From positions 1-64,000 of the forward strand of contig FONB01000017.1 in the NCBI GenBank assembly GCA_900112785.1: 64,000 bases of DNA. The letters run 5' to 3'. The DNA comes from Phytobacter palmae. GTDB lineage: Bacteria; Pseudomonadota; Gammaproteobacteria; Enterobacterales; Enterobacteriaceae. The position numbers were made by a program, and so were the translations under genes. The notes under the pieces were generated by a model that was not told where the DNA came from, made no database searches, and saw only the letters and a list, made by a program, of their open reading frames with translations. Shown piece by piece: positions 29,480-39,186 of this stretch. Each line of letters opens with the position of its first letter. Positions within the stretch are counted from its first letter, which is position 1.

Positions 29480-30730
29480 ATGTCGCTGGCAAAAGCTTCT
29501 GTCTGGACGGCGGCAAGTACGCTTGTCAAGATTGGCGCCGGGTTACTGGTGGTCAAATTGCTGGCGCTGGCCTATGGTCCCTCCGGGGTTGGGCAGGCGG
29601 GTAATTTTCGTCAGTTGATCATTGTGCTGGGTGTGCTTGCAGGTGCGGGTATCTTTAATGGCGTGACGAAATTTGTCTCCCAACACCATGACGACCCCTC
29701 GCGGTTACGCGAGGTTGTCGGCACGTCTTCAGCCATAGTACTGGGCTTCTCCATGCTGCTCGCGCTGATCTTTTTGTTGGCGGCGGCCCCTGTAAGTCGC
29801 GGTTTGTTTGGCCATACCGATTATCAGGGGCTGGTGCGGCTGGTGGCGCTGGTGCAAATGGGAATTGCCTGGGCGAACCTGCTGCTGGCGGTGATGAAAG
29901 GTTTTCGCGATGCGGCGGGTAACGCGCTGTCACTGATTATAGGCAGCGTGGTGGGGGTGGCCGCCTGGTATCTTTGCTATAAATTGGGTGATTATCAGGG
30001 GGCGTTGCTGGGTATGGCGCTGGTGCCTGCGCTGGTGGTCTTCCCGGCAATGCTATTGCTGGCGCGCCGTAGCCACGTCCCGTTAAGCTATTTTCGCCCG
30101 CGCTGGGATAACGGACTGGCCGGACAACTCAGCAAATTCACCCTGATGGCGCTTATTACCTCGGTTACGATCCCGCTGGCCTATGTGATGATGCGAAACC
30201 TGCTGGCTGCCCATTACAGCTGGGATGACGTGGGAATCTGGCAAGGGGTAAGCAGCATCTCCGATGCTTATCTACAATTTATTACCGCCTCGTTTAGCGT
30301 CTATCTGCTACCTACTCTCTCAAGGCTCGCCACAAAACAGGACATTACCCGTGAGATCGTGAAGTCACTGCGCTTTGTATTGCCAGCAGTGGCTGCTGTG
30401 AGTTTCTGTGTATGGCTGTTGCGTGACGTGGCGATCTGGCTGCTCTTTTCTGACAAATTTATGGCGATGCGTGACCTGTTTGCCTGGCAACTGGTGGGGG
30501 ACGTATTGAAAGTGGGCGCTTACGTTTTTGGTTATCTGGTTATCGCGAAAGCCTCGCTGCGGTTTTATATCCTGGCGGAGGTGAGCCAGTTTGTATTGCT
30601 GACCTTTTTTTCCCGCCTCCTGATCCCGGCCCACGGTGCGGCAGGAGCGGCACAGGCCTATATGGCAACCTACATTATTTATTTCGCCCTCTGTTGTGGC
30701 GTGTTTTTACTCTGGCGTAGACGGGCATGA
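29480..30730 (+). CDS. wzxE: ECA lipid III flippase WzxE
   Basis: A 416-residue MOP-superfamily flippase with about 12 predicted membrane helices. It moves the undecaprenyl-PP-linked ECA trisaccharide across the inner membrane. Conserved N-terminus: [23 protein letters not shown]. It starts one base after the wecE stop and overlaps wecF by four bases. Confidence 0.95.
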   Translation: MSLAKASVWTAASTLVKIGAGLLVVKLLALAYGPSGVGQAGNFRQLIIVLGVLAGAGIFNGVTKFVSQHHDDPSRLREVVGTSSAIVLGFSMLLALIFLLAAAPVSRGLFGHTDYQGLVRLVALVQMGIAWANLLLAVMKGFRDAAGNALSLIIGSVVGVAAWYLCYKLGDYQGALLGMALVPALVVFPAMLLLARRSHVPLSYFRPRWDNGLAGQLSKFTLMALITSVTIPLAYVMMRNLLAAHYSWDDVGIWQGVSSISDAYLQFITASFSVYLLPTLSRLATKQDITREIVKSLRFVLPAVAAVSFCVWLLRDVAIWLLFSDKFMAMRDLFAWQLVGDVLKVGAYVFGYLVIAKASLRFYILAEVSQFVLLTFFSRLLIPAHGAAGAAQAYMATYIIYFALCCGVFLLWRRRA

Positions 30731-31803
30731 CGGCACTCATACACGTACTGGGATCGGATATCCCTCATCATAATCAAACCGTGCTGCGTTTCTTTAATGA
30801 ACATCTCGCAGCAACGGGCATTCATGCCCGTGAATTTATGCTCGCCGGGCAGGATAATGGCATGAGTGAGGCTTATCCTGACCTGCATCTGCATTTTTAT
30901 GGTAGCAAACAGGCGCTGGCGAAGGCAGTTATTGCCAAAGCGCAGGCCAACAGGCAGCAACGTTTCTTTTTTCATGGTCAATTCAACACGGGTATCTGGC
31001 TGGCACTATTACGCGGGGCGATTAAGCACTCACAATTTCACTGGCACGCCTGGGGTGCCGATCTGTATGAGGTCTCCCGTAGTCTGAAATTCCGCCTGTT
31101 TTACCCGTTGCGGCGTCTGGCACAGGGAAGGGTTGGCACTATTTTCGCGACCCGTGGCGATCTGGCCTGGTTCGCAGACCGACACCCGGATGTACGCGGT
31201 GAGTTACTGTACTTTCCAACGCGTATGGACCCGGCACTCAACACTCTGGGCTATGAAATTCAGCGCGAGGGCACGTTGACGCTCCTGGTAGGGAATTCCG
31301 GCGATCCGAGCAATGAACATATCGCAGCCTTAAAAGCGATTCATCGCCAGTTTGGCGATACGGTAAACATTATTGTGCCAATGGGCTACCCGGCAAATAA
31401 CGAAGCCTACATTGAGCAGGTTCGTCAGGCCGGGCTCGCACTGTTTAGCCCGGACAATTTGCGTATCCTTAACGAGAAGATGGCATTTGATGATTACCTG
31501 GCGCTGTTGAGCCAGTGCGACCTGGGCTATTTTATCTTCGCGCGCCAGCAAGGGATCGGCACGCTGTGTCTGTTGATTCAGGCAGGAGTGCCCTGTGTGC
31601 TAAACCGCAAGAACCCGTTCTGGCGGGATATGGTGGAAGAAGGCGTTCCGGTGCTGTTCACCGATGATATGCTGAATGAAGCGGTCATTCGTGAGGCGCA
31701 GCGTCAGTTGCTGGCGGTCGACAAAGACGGTATCACCTTCTTTAGCCCAAACTTTATTGCACCCTGGCACCAGGCGTTGCGTATTGCCGCAGGGGAGGCG
31801 TGA
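30727..31803 (+). CDS. wecF: Fuc4NAc transferase WecF
   Basis: A 358-residue glycosyltransferase family 56 enzyme (RffT) that adds Fuc4NAc from dTDP-Fuc4NAc to lipid II, completing the ECA trisaccharide lipid III. The N-terminus ([22 protein letters not shown]) and central segment ([12 protein letters not shown]) are as in E. coli. It overlaps both neighbours (ATGA with wzxE, and its last base with wzyE). Confidence 0.95.
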   Translation: MTALIHVLGSDIPHHNQTVLRFFNEHLAATGIHAREFMLAGQDNGMSEAYPDLHLHFYGSKQALAKAVIAKAQANRQQRFFFHGQFNTGIWLALLRGAIKHSQFHWHAWGADLYEVSRSLKFRLFYPLRRLAQGRVGTIFATRGDLAWFADRHPDVRGELLYFPTRMDPALNTLGYEIQREGTLTLLVGNSGDPSNEHIAALKAIHRQFGDTVNIIVPMGYPANNEAYIEQVRQAGLALFSPDNLRILNEKMAFDDYLALLSQCDLGYFIFARQQGIGTLCLLIQAGVPCVLNRKNPFWRDMVEEGVPVLFTDDMLNEAVIREAQRQLLAVDKDGITFFSPNFIAPWHQALRIAAGEA

Positions 31804-33143
31804 TGAGTCCGCTTGAATTCAGTGGGTTGCTGATCATCTGGCTGCTGGCGACGTTGTTTATCGCTACGCTGACGTGGTTTGAGTTCCGCCGCGTGCGCTT
31901 TAATTTCAATGTCTTCTTTTCATTGCTGTTTTTGCTAACGTTTTTCTTCGGTTTTCCATTGACCAGTATTCTGGTGTTTCGCTTCGATGTTGGCGTGGCA
32001 CCGCCAGGAATTATGCTACAGTCATTGCTGGCTGCGGCCTGTTTTTACGGTGTTTATTATGTGACGTATAAAACGCGGTTGCGTGCGTCATCCCGTGTGG
32101 ACGCGCGCCGTCCTCTGTTTACCGTAAATCGGGTGGAAACGCATTTAACCTGTGCGATGCTGATGATTCTTGCGCTGGTAAGCGTGGGGATCTTTTTCAT
32201 GCATAACGGCTTTTTACTGTTCCGTCTGCATTCTTATAGCCAGATTTTTTCCAGCGAAGTCTCCGGTGTCGCGCTCAAGCGGTTTTTCTATTTCTTTATT
32301 CCCGCCATGCTGGTGGTCTATTTTCTGCGTCAGGATGGACGGGCGTGGCTGTTTTTCCTGGTCAGTACCGTGGCGTTTGGCCTGCTGACCTACATGATTG
32401 TGGGCGGGACGCGCGCGAACATCATCATTGCTTTCGCTATCTTCTTGTTTATCGGGATTATTCGTGGCTGGATTTCGCTGTGGATGCTGGCAGCGGCAGG
32501 GGTGATGGGCATTGTCGGCATGTTCTGGCTGGCGCTTAAACGCTACGGGCTCAATGTCAGCGGCGATGAGGCGTTTTATACCTTCCTGTATCTCACCCGC
32601 GATACCTTCTCGCCCTGGGAGAACCTGTCGTTGCTGCTGCAGAATTACGACAAGATCGATTTCCAGGGGTTAGCCCCGATAGTCCGTGATTTCTATGTCT
32701 TTATCCCCACCTGGTTGTGGCCTTCACGCCCGGGCATTGTATTGAATTCGGCCAACTATTTTACGTGGGAAGTGTTGAATAACCACTCGGGTCTGGCGAT
32801 TTCTCCAACCCTGATTGGCTCACTGGTGGTGATGGGCGGTGTCTGGTTTATTCCGCTGGGCGCGGTAGTGGTCGGGCTGATTATCAAGTGGTTTGACTGG
32901 TTGTATACCCTTGCCAACCGGGAGACCAACCGCTACAAGGCCGCCATTTTGCACAGCTTCTGTTTTGGTGCCATTTTCAATATGATCGTGCTGGCGCGTG
33001 AAGGGCTGGATGCATTTGCTTCTCGAGTGGTCTTTTTCCTCGTCATCTTTGGCGCCTGCCTGCTGATGGCGAAACTGTTGTACTGGCTTTTTGATAGTGC
33101 CGGGTTGATTAACAAGCGCGGCACCTCTCTGTCGCAGGTCTGA
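31803..33143 (+). CDS. wzyE: ECA polymerase WzyE
   Basis: A 446-residue inner-membrane protein with many hydrophobic segments and a large periplasmic loop. It polymerises ECA trisaccharide units on the periplasmic face. The strongly conserved block around [19 protein letters not shown] is present. The start ATG 31803 overlaps the last base of the wecF stop (TGATG). A GTG one codon earlier is possible. E. coli WzyE is about 450 residues. Confidence 0.95.
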   Translation: MSPLEFSGLLIIWLLATLFIATLTWFEFRRVRFNFNVFFSLLFLLTFFFGFPLTSILVFRFDVGVAPPGIMLQSLLAAACFYGVYYVTYKTRLRASSRVDARRPLFTVNRVETHLTCAMLMILALVSVGIFFMHNGFLLFRLHSYSQIFSSEVSGVALKRFFYFFIPAMLVVYFLRQDGRAWLFFLVSTVAFGLLTYMIVGGTRANIIIAFAIFLFIGIIRGWISLWMLAAAGVMGIVGMFWLALKRYGLNVSGDEAFYTFLYLTRDTFSPWENLSLLLQNYDKIDFQGLAPIVRDFYVFIPTWLWPSRPGIVLNSANYFTWEVLNNHSGLAISPTLIGSLVVMGGVWFIPLGAVVVGLIIKWFDWLYTLANRETNRYKAAILHSFCFGAIFNMIVLAREGLDAFASRVVFFLVIFGACLLMAKLLYWLFDSAGLINKRGTSLSQV

Positions 33144-33155
33144 CTAAGGATACGA

Positions 33156-33896
33156 ATGGCTGACAACACTGTGGCTCCGGTGTATGAGCTGCGTGGGCTG
33201 AAATTGATTGGCTGGCGTGATATGCAACATGCACTGGACTATTTATATGCCGGTGGCGCACTCAGGGAAGGAACGCTGGTCGCCATCAACGCTGAAAAAA
33301 TGCTCACAATTGAGGACAGCCCGCAAGTGAGGTCGCTGATTGAGGCGGCTGAATTCAAATATGCCGATGGTATTAGCGTGGTACGGTCAATTCGTAAGAA
33401 ATTTCCGCAGGCACGCGTTGAACGTGTTGCGGGGGCCGATCTCTGGGAAGCGCTGATGGAAAGAGCGGGACGTGAAGGGACGCCGGTATTTTTGTTAGGT
33501 GGAAAGCCAGAAGTGCTGGAGCAAACGGAAGATAAGCTGCGTAAACAGTGGCAGGTCAATATCGTTGGCAGCCAGGACGGTTATTTCCGTGCCGAAGACA
33601 GGCAGGGCCTGTTTGAGCGGATCCGCGCGAGCGGGGCGAAAATAGTGACCGTCGCGATGGGTTCACCGCGTCAGGAGATATTGATGCGCGACTGCCGTGA
33701 AGTCTATGCTCACGCCCTCTATATGGGGGTCGGCGGTACCTACGATGTCTTTACCGGTTATGTAAAACGGGCGCCAGGCATCTGGCAGCGGCTGGGGCTT
33801 GAGTGGCTGTATCGCCTGCTTTCACAGCCAAGCCGCGTCACGCGACAGCTACGTCTGCTGCGTTATTTGTCCTGGCATTATCGCGGTAATCTGTAA
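33156..33896 (+). CDS. wecG: UDP-ManNAcA transferase WecG
   Basis: A 246-residue WecG/TagA/CpsF family (GT26) glycosyltransferase. It transfers ManNAcA to GlcNAc-PP-undecaprenol, giving ECA lipid II. The family signature runs through [32 protein letters not shown] and [18 protein letters not shown]. It is the last gene of the operon and is followed by a terminator. Confidence 0.95.
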   Translation: MADNTVAPVYELRGLKLIGWRDMQHALDYLYAGGALREGTLVAINAEKMLTIEDSPQVRSLIEAAEFKYADGISVVRSIRKKFPQARVERVAGADLWEALMERAGREGTPVFLLGGKPEVLEQTEDKLRKQWQVNIVGSQDGYFRAEDRQGLFERIRASGAKIVTVAMGSPRQEILMRDCREVYAHALYMGVGGTYDVFTGYVKRAPGIWQRLGLEWLYRLLSQPSRVTRQLRLLRYLSWHYRGNL

Positions 33897-33908
33897 TTAT
33901 CTCCTGAC

Positions 33909-33940
33909 ATGCCCCGTTGATACGGGGCATTCGCTTTTTT
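33909..33940 (+). terminator. ECA operon terminator
   Basis: ATGCCCCGT, loop TGAT, ACGGGGCAT, then TCGC and six T, starting 12 bases after the wecG stop. A good intrinsic terminator. Confidence 0.88.
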
Positions 33941-34129
33941 ATTGTGCGATACCCAGATTTTTTTTACACATCATTTGCCATTTTTGTCATTTTAAGAAAC
34001 CATTCGCTCACTCAATGCATCATCCCGGTATATTTTGCGCGGTTATCGCCTCCGGATGAGTGTTGACGCACGTTATTCTCATAAAAACAACCCGTACAGC
34101 GGGAAAGTTGCAAACACGACAGAGGTTAT

Positions 34130-35515
34130 ATGGCTGAAAACAAACCCGAGCTCCAGCGCGGCCTGGAGTCTCGTCACATTGAATTGATTGCCCTGGGCGG
34201 CACGATAGGTGTGGGGCTCTTTATGGGAGCCGCAAGCACATTAAAATGGGCTGGCCCTTCCGTGCTACTGGCGTACATCATCGCCGGTCTTTTTGTCTTC
34301 TTTATCATGCGCTCAATGGGCGAAATGCTCTTCCTGGAGCCCGTCACCGGTTCCTTCGCCGTTTACGCGCACCGTTATATGAGCCCCTTTTTTGGTTATC
34401 TTACCGCCTGGTCATACTGGTTTATGTGGATGGCGGTGGGTATCTCCGAAATTACGGCCATCGGCGTCTATGTACAGTTTTGGTTCCCTGACCTGGCGCA
34501 GTGGATACCCGCGCTGATTGCCGTTGGGCTGGTCGCAGTAGCGAACCTGGCCGCGGTGCGCCTGTACGGTGAAATTGAATTCTGGTTTGCAATGATCAAA
34601 GTCACCACCATTATCGTGATGATCATCGTGGGGCTGGGCGTTATCTTCTTTGGCTTCGGTAATGGCGGCCACGCAATTGGCTTTAGCAACCTGACCGAAC
34701 ATGGCGGCTTCTTTGCCGGCGGCTGGAAGGGCTTTCTGACGGCGCTGTGTATCGTTGTGGCTTCATACCAGGGCGTAGAACTTATTGGTATCACAGCCGG
34801 TGAGGCGAAAAACCCGCAGGTAACCCTGCGCAGCGCGGTAAGCAAGGTGCTATGGCGTATCCTGATTTTTTATGTGGGCGCGATTTTCGTTATCGTGACT
34901 ATCTTCCCGTGGAATGAGATCGGAACGAACGGTAGCCCCTTTGTTCTGACCTTCGCCAAAATCGGCATTACCGCAGCGGCAGGTATTATCAACTTTGTTG
35001 TACTGACGGCTGCACTGTCTGGCTGTAACAGCGGTATGTACAGCTGTGGACGCATGCTCTACGCACTGGCGAAAAACCGCCAGTTACCGGCGGGTGTGGC
35101 GAAAGTGTCAAAAAACGGTGTTCCCGTTGCTGGTGTGACCATTTCTATCATTATCCTGCTGATTGGCTCCTGTCTGAACTACATCATTCCTAACCCGCAG
35201 CGCGTGTTTGTCTATGTCTACAGCGCCAGCGTATTACCCGGCATGGTACCGTGGTTTGTGATTCTGATTAGCCAATTGCGATTCCGCCATGCGCATCGTC
35301 AGGCGATTGCCAGCCATCCGTTCCGCTCCGTGATGTTTCCGTGGGCGAACTACGCGACCATGGCATTCCTGGTGTGCGTACTGATTGGTATGGCTTTCAA
35401 TGAAGATACGCGTATGTCGCTGTTTGTCGGTATCATCTTCATGGCAGCGGTAAGCGTTATCTATAAAGTGCTGGGGTTAAACCGCCACGCTGTGACGCAG
35501 CGAGTGGGGGAATAA
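34130..35515 (+). CDS. yifK: APC-family amino acid permease YifK (ThrP)
   Basis: A 461-residue amino acid-polyamine-organocation transporter with 12 predicted helices. The N-terminus [25 protein letters not shown] carries the helix 1 GTIGxG substrate motif. E. coli YifK has been reported to transport threonine and serine. It has its own 190-base upstream region. In Salmonella yifK mRNA is a target of the GcvB sRNA; C/A-rich sequence just before the start (34105-34125) would suit this, but I infer that. Confidence 0.94.
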   Translation: MAENKPELQRGLESRHIELIALGGTIGVGLFMGAASTLKWAGPSVLLAYIIAGLFVFFIMRSMGEMLFLEPVTGSFAVYAHRYMSPFFGYLTAWSYWFMWMAVGISEITAIGVYVQFWFPDLAQWIPALIAVGLVAVANLAAVRLYGEIEFWFAMIKVTTIIVMIIVGLGVIFFGFGNGGHAIGFSNLTEHGGFFAGGWKGFLTALCIVVASYQGVELIGITAGEAKNPQVTLRSAVSKVLWRILIFYVGAIFVIVTIFPWNEIGTNGSPFVLTFAKIGITAAAGIINFVVLTAALSGCNSGMYSCGRMLYALAKNRQLPAGVAKVSKNGVPVAGVTISIIILLIGSCLNYIIPNPQRVFVYVYSASVLPGMVPWFVILISQLRFRHAHRQAIASHPFRSVMFPWANYATMAFLVCVLIGMAFNEDTRMSLFVGIIFMAAVSVIYKVLGLNRHAVTQRVGE

Positions 35516-35520
35516 TCAGC

Positions 35521-35554
35521 AAAATGCGCAAAGCATAACCAAACGCGCATTTTA
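35521..35554 (+). terminator. yifK terminator
   Basis: AAATGCGC ... GCGCATTT with a 15-base loop, followed by TATTTAAA, just after the yifK stop. Moderate strength. Confidence 0.6.
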
Positions 35555-35567
35555 TTTAAAAAGGCAC

Positions 35568-35596
35568 TAGACAGAGGGGGGGGAAGTCCGTATTAT
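35568..35596 (+). promoter_or_regulatory. Promoter of the argX tRNA operon
   Basis: TAGACA (35568-35573) and TATTAT (35591-35596), each 5/6 of consensus, have an exact 17-base spacer. The region after the -10 is C/G-rich (CCACCCCCGC), typical of stringently controlled stable-RNA promoters. The first tRNA begins 22 bases downstream. Confidence 0.85.
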
Positions 35597-35617
35597 CCAC
35601 CCCCGCAACGGCGCTAA

Positions 35618-35694
<77 letters not shown>

Positions 35695-35760
35695 TTAAAT
35701 TCGGCGCTTGAGCTGCGGTGGCCTGTGAAACTTGCAGGGCCGCGTGAAAAGATTTGTAGT

Positions 35761-35837
35761 GGTGGCTATAGCTCAGTTGGTAGAGCCCTGGATTGTGATT
35801 CCAGTTGTCGTGGGTTCGAGTCCCATTAGCCACCCCA
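35761..35837 (+). tRNA. hisR: tRNA-His (GTG)
   Basis: A 77-base gene including the encoded extra 5' G (G-1) characteristic of tRNA-His. Anticodon GTG at 35795-35797 and encoded CCA. One base in the T-loop (GTTCGAGTC) differs from E. coli hisR. Confidence 0.97.
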
Positions 35838-35865
35838 TTATTTAGTAGTAAAAGTTTAGTGGAAT

Positions 35866-35951
35866 GCGAAGGTGGCGGAATTGGTAGACGCGCTAGCTTC
35901 AGGTGTTAGTGTCCTTTGGATGTGGGGGTTCGAGTCCCCCCCCTCGCACCA
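35866..35951 (+). tRNA. leuT: tRNA-Leu (CAG)
   Basis: An 86-base class II tRNA with anticodon CAG at 35900-35902 and encoded CCA. The long variable arm is GTCC-TTT-GGAT, one base shorter than in E. coli leuT but still able to form a short stem. Confidence 0.96.
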
Positions 35952-35989
35952 CAACTTAGATTGAACAAAAAATTCAAAAAGCAGTACAT

Positions 35990-36066
35990 CGGCGAGTAGC
36001 GCAGCTTGGTAGCGCAACTGGTTTGGGACCAGTGGGTCGGAGGTTCGAATCCTCTCTCGCCGACCA
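35990..36066 (+). tRNA. proM: tRNA-Pro (TGG)
   Basis: A 77-base cloverleaf with anticodon TGG at 36024-36026 and encoded CCA. It is the last tRNA of the operon and is followed within seven bases by a terminator. Confidence 0.97.
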
Positions 36067-36072
36067 ATTTTG

Positions 36073-36101
36073 AACCCCGCTTGAATAAAGCGGGGTTTTT
36101 T
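36073..36101 (+). terminator. Terminator of the tRNA operon
   Basis: AACCCCGCTT, loop GAATA, AAGCGGGGTT followed by TTTT. A strong GC-rich intrinsic terminator after proM. Confidence 0.92.
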
Positions 36102-36166
36102 GTTTTCCATTCTGGAAAACCTCTCCTTTTACGGTGTTGCGTATCAGCGACAACTCAACTCACCTT

Positions 36167-36247
36167 TGTCGTCGATTGGCGACATGTAATTCTTTGTTTT
36201 ATAAGGATTAGGCTACCTGGTATTGTGGCTGTCTCCTGACGACGACA
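36167..36247 (+). promoter_or_regulatory. Two GlrR-type activator sites upstream of glmZ
   Basis: Two exact TGTC-N10-GACA motifs lie at 36167-36184 and 36230-36247. This is the recognition pattern of the response regulator GlrR, which activates sigma54 promoters of glmY and, in some enterobacteria, glmZ. They are about 110-190 bases upstream of the sigma54 core, a normal distance for an enhancer-binding protein. Confidence 0.75.
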
Positions 36248-36353
36248 ATAAAGGGTCGGGTACGACGGCGAAACAGGGGCGATTACCGCCGCAGAGCGCG
36301 AATTTCCTGTTATCTGAAAACAACTTAAGCGTGCTGTTTTGCTAATGCCAACC

Positions 36354-36376
36354 TGGCACATTATGTGCAATAATAT
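36354..36376 (+). promoter_or_regulatory. Overlapping sigma54 and sigma70 promoters of glmZ
   Basis: TGGCACA-TTAT-GTGCA (36354-36369) has GG and GC exactly 12 bases apart, as required for a sigma54 -24/-12 element. It predicts a start at about 36380. A sigma70-like -10, TAATAT (36371-36376), overlaps. The same arrangement is known for glmZ in Salmonella-like species. Confidence 0.75.
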
Positions 36377-36380
36377 ACGT

Positions 36381-36583
36381 GTAGATGCTCATTCCACCTC
36401 TTATGTTCGCCTTCTGGCCTCATAAACTCCGGAATGATGCAGAGCCGTTTACGGTGCTTATCGTCCACTGACAGATGTCGCTTCGGCCTCATCAAACACC
36501 ATGGACACTACGTTGAGTGAAGCACCCATTTATGTTGTCAAACAGACCTGTTTTAACGCCTGCTCTTGAGCAGGCGTTTTTTT
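36381..36583 (+). ncRNA. glmZ: Small RNA GlmZ
   Basis: A segment of about 203 bases starting GTAGATGCTCATTCC, with internal CTCCGGAATGA, ACGGTGCTTATCG and CACCATGGACAC. It ends in an intrinsic terminator (ACGCCTGCTC/GAGCAGGCGT plus T7) and is clearly GlmZ. With Hfq, GlmZ base-pairs with and activates glmS mRNA (glucosamine-6-phosphate synthase). It is inactivated by RapZ/RNase E cleavage, which GlmY counteracts. It sits next to the hem operon, as in E. coli. The gap 36102-36380 carries its regulatory sites. Confidence 0.95.
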
Positions 36584-36591
36584 ATGTCTTA

Positions 36592-37800
36592 TTATCGGTA
36601 GCGCGCCATCACAACACTCATCAGAAGCAATGCGCTTAGTGATACGCTATAGAGTGCCTGAGTTGCACCCCATTCGCTGGCAAGCCAGGCCGCAATGGTC
36701 GTCATCAAAGTGGCTGTCAACGTTTGCCAGCGCCACGCTTTTGCGCTGGCCGCCGGTATCTCATCTCCGCTAAACCCGGCAAGCAGACTAAACGTACCGA
36801 CAGCAAAGACCACATTCGAGGCCAGATGGGCGATAAAAATAAGCCCCAGCGCCGCAGTCTTCTCACCTGAGAGCAATGGCAGAAGACCGTATGCTCCAAG
36901 GAAAATAGCCAGGCACAGCAGTAACAGGTAATTGCGGCGGGCATAGTGTGGCAATTTCTCACCATTTAGCAGCAGCGGACCACAAAGCTGTCCCAGGCTA
37001 CGGGCGAACAATAGGGGCAATGCCAGCCCGGTAGCGTCGTCAGGGCGTATCTGCTGCGCCAGCGCGGGTAATAATGCCATGGCTGGCGAGCCGACTGCGG
37101 CAAGGGCAGGCAGGATCAGCAGGCTGCGTTTTTGTGCGGCGGTCAGCGAAGGCCATGCTACGGTGAGTGATAGTTGGCCGTTATCGCTATTGCCGCTGTT
37201 ATGGGCGTGATAACGTGCCCGTGTCAGTATGAGCAGAACCACCGATGCCAGAAAACTAAGTGCATCGATACTCAGCAATATTAACGGCGCAACATGGTCG
37301 AACAACAGCACGCCGGCTCCCGTTCCCAGTAATACCTGAGAGGCAAAAATAACGCTCTCCATTCCCGTAGCCGCAGGCAGTTCATCATGTGTGAGGCCAC
37401 GCTTGAATACTAACGCCAGAGCAGGCCAGGACATCCCGCCAAGAAACGCCTCTGTCGACTGAACCATCAGCAACGCAGGAATGTTGTGACAGACGAGTCC
37501 AGTCAACGGAAGGACGAGGGCGAGCATACCCAACAGTTCTGCGAAGATTAAAAGAGACACGGGCGACAGGCGGCGACAGAGCTTTTCTCCCGCCAGGCTA
37601 CCCACAAAGCCCGGTAGTGTTGCCAGCATATAAGCGAGAGTGAGCGTTGAAGGTGAGGCGTGCCAGCGCAAGAGCTGACCGAAGACCAGAATCTGTGTCA
37701 GGCCATTACCCAGTGAAGATAAGACAAATGCGCAAAGGAGCAGCCGCAGCCAGCGGTGCGTGCGCAGCGCACGGATGAGCGCGAATAACAGGGTATTCAT
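36592..37800 (-). CDS. MFS transporter, unassigned
   Basis: A 402-residue hydrophobic protein with 10-12 predicted helices. The layout resembles the EntS-like (MFS_3) exporters: GNGLTQILVFGQLLRWHASP in helix 1, a short charged loop GEKLCRR between helices 2 and 3, and a central cytoplasmic loop near residue 200. The substrate is unknown; drug or metabolite efflux is a guess. E. coli K-12 has aslA/aslB in this interval and not this gene, so it is accessory here. It has no operon partner and ends nine bases from the glmZ terminator. Confidence 0.75.
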   Translation of the reverse strand: MNTLLFALIRALRTHRWLRLLLCAFVLSSLGNGLTQILVFGQLLRWHASPSTLTLAYMLATLPGFVGSLAGEKLCRRLSPVSLLIFAELLGMLALVLPLTGLVCHNIPALLMVQSTEAFLGGMSWPALALVFKRGLTHDELPAATGMESVIFASQVLLGTGAGVLLFDHVAPLILLSIDALSFLASVVLLILTRARYHAHNSGNSDNGQLSLTVAWPSLTAAQKRSLLILPALAAVGSPAMALLPALAQQIRPDDATGLALPLLFARSLGQLCGPLLLNGEKLPHYARRNYLLLLCLAIFLGAYGLLPLLSGEKTAALGLIFIAHLASNVVFAVGTFSLLAGFSGDEIPAASAKAWRWQTLTATLMTTIAAWLASEWGATQALYSVSLSALLLMSVVMARYR

Positions 37801-37952
37801 AATGACGATTTCCCAAAGCGAGTTATTTCCTGCAGCAGGCGCTGCATAGACAGAAAAGAGTTAACCCGGGGAGATCGTTACATTGGGAAAAGGATTCCAT
37901 TAACAGAGACTGGAAAACTCTAGCACAGGATATTCAGAAATGTCAGCCAGGC

Positions 37953-37981
37953 AAAAAAAACCGGGGTCTTACGACCCCGGC
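37953..37981 (-). terminator. hem operon terminator
   Basis: On the minus strand CCGGGGTC, loop GTAA, GACCCCGG is followed by eight T, seven bases after the hemY stop. It closes hemCDXY. Confidence 0.9.
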
Positions 37982-37987
37982 AGACGA

Positions 37988-39184
37988 TCAGGAAGGTGGA
38001 TTGTTCTGCAACGTGAGTAGCAGGCCATCACGACGCATCGCCGCCGCCTCTTCCGGCTGGTGCAGCCGATCGAGGCAGTCTGCAAGCCAGGCATAATCGA
38101 ATGCATCCGGGCGTTGTTTCAGCGCAGCACGAAACGCCAGGCAGGCCTCTTTCCACTCGCCGTGTTTCATCAGCGATTGTCCCAGCGTACTCCAGAGCAT
38201 TGGTCGGTCGCCCTGCGTTTTGATTTGCTGGCGCAGGACTTTTTCTACCTGCTCAGGATTATTGGTTTTCAGGCGCGGGATCACCAAAACCAGGCGGTCG
38301 TCATACTGTCGTTTTAGTCCATCCAGAAGGATCGCCTGGGCCGTATCGTGATCTTCACATTCGATAAGGTGCTCTGCCATTGCTACCTGCAAGGGAATTT
38401 GATGACGGGTTTTGCGACTCTGATTTTTCCACCAGCTTCTTAGCCCCTCGCTTCCCAGATCGGCACGCGCCTGATCCATTTGCCCGATCCAGGCTTGTTG
38501 CTGGAGTGCTTCGCGATGCGCCTCATCGCCAACGTTCGCTTTTGCCATCGATGGAATGATATCCAGCAGTGAACTCCATGCGCCGGTGCGGATGTAAGCC
38601 TGTTCCGCCAGACGCAATACTTCCGGATGGCGCGGAGTAATCTCCAGCAGTCGGTCAACACCATGGCGCGCGGCATGATTTTCATTACGTGCCAGTTGCA
38701 GACGGACGCGGGTAATTTCGACCGGAATTGGATCGTTTTCCGACAGCTCTGCGGCACGCTCAAGATGCTGATTCGCACGCACTTCATCGCCACGCTGTTG
38801 TGCTGCTTCGGCCGCCAGTAAGTAGTTCACCACGGGTTGTTGTGCGTGATCGGCATTTTTCGCCATCAGCTTTTCAACCTGCTGATAATCACCTTCTGCC
38901 AGCTTGATGAGCGCCAGCTCTGTCTGTTTACGTGCGCGGCGACGTTTACGGCCAACGAACCAGCCACGCGTATGCGCACCGGTGCGGAAAATACGGCGCA
39001 ACAGCCATTCAAGGGCAAAAAGCACCAACAGCGCCAGTACCAGAATAATGACCAGGCCAGTGACGCTGGTTTCAATGTTGTAATTGTCAGTCTGGATAAG
39101 CACATAGCCCTGATGACCCGCGATCATCGGACCCAGCACGATGCCAGCTAGCAACAGCGCAAAGAGTAATAATACTTTCAGCAT
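37988..39184 (-). CDS. hemY: HemY, inner-membrane TPR protein
   Basis: A 398-residue protein with two N-terminal membrane helices (about 1-22 and 40-62) followed by a soluble domain of tetratricopeptide-type helices (for example LLAAEAAQQRGDEVRANQHLERAAEL). It is orthologous to E. coli HemY, a protein of the hem operon with no proven enzymatic step. It is not the protoporphyrinogen oxidase of the same name in Bacillus. It starts two bases after hemX. Confidence 0.94.
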   Translation of the reverse strand: MLKVLLLFALLLAGIVLGPMIAGHQGYVLIQTDNYNIETSVTGLVIILVLALLVLFALEWLLRRIFRTGAHTRGWFVGRKRRRARKQTELALIKLAEGDYQQVEKLMAKNADHAQQPVVNYLLAAEAAQQRGDEVRANQHLERAAELSENDPIPVEITRVRLQLARNENHAARHGVDRLLEITPRHPEVLRLAEQAYIRTGAWSSLLDIIPSMAKANVGDEAHREALQQQAWIGQMDQARADLGSEGLRSWWKNQSRKTRHQIPLQVAMAEHLIECEDHDTAQAILLDGLKRQYDDRLVLVIPRLKTNNPEQVEKVLRQQIKTQGDRPMLWSTLGQSLMKHGEWKEACLAFRAALKQRPDAFDYAWLADCLDRLHQPEEAAAMRRDGLLLTLQNNPPS

Positions 39185-39186
39185 GA

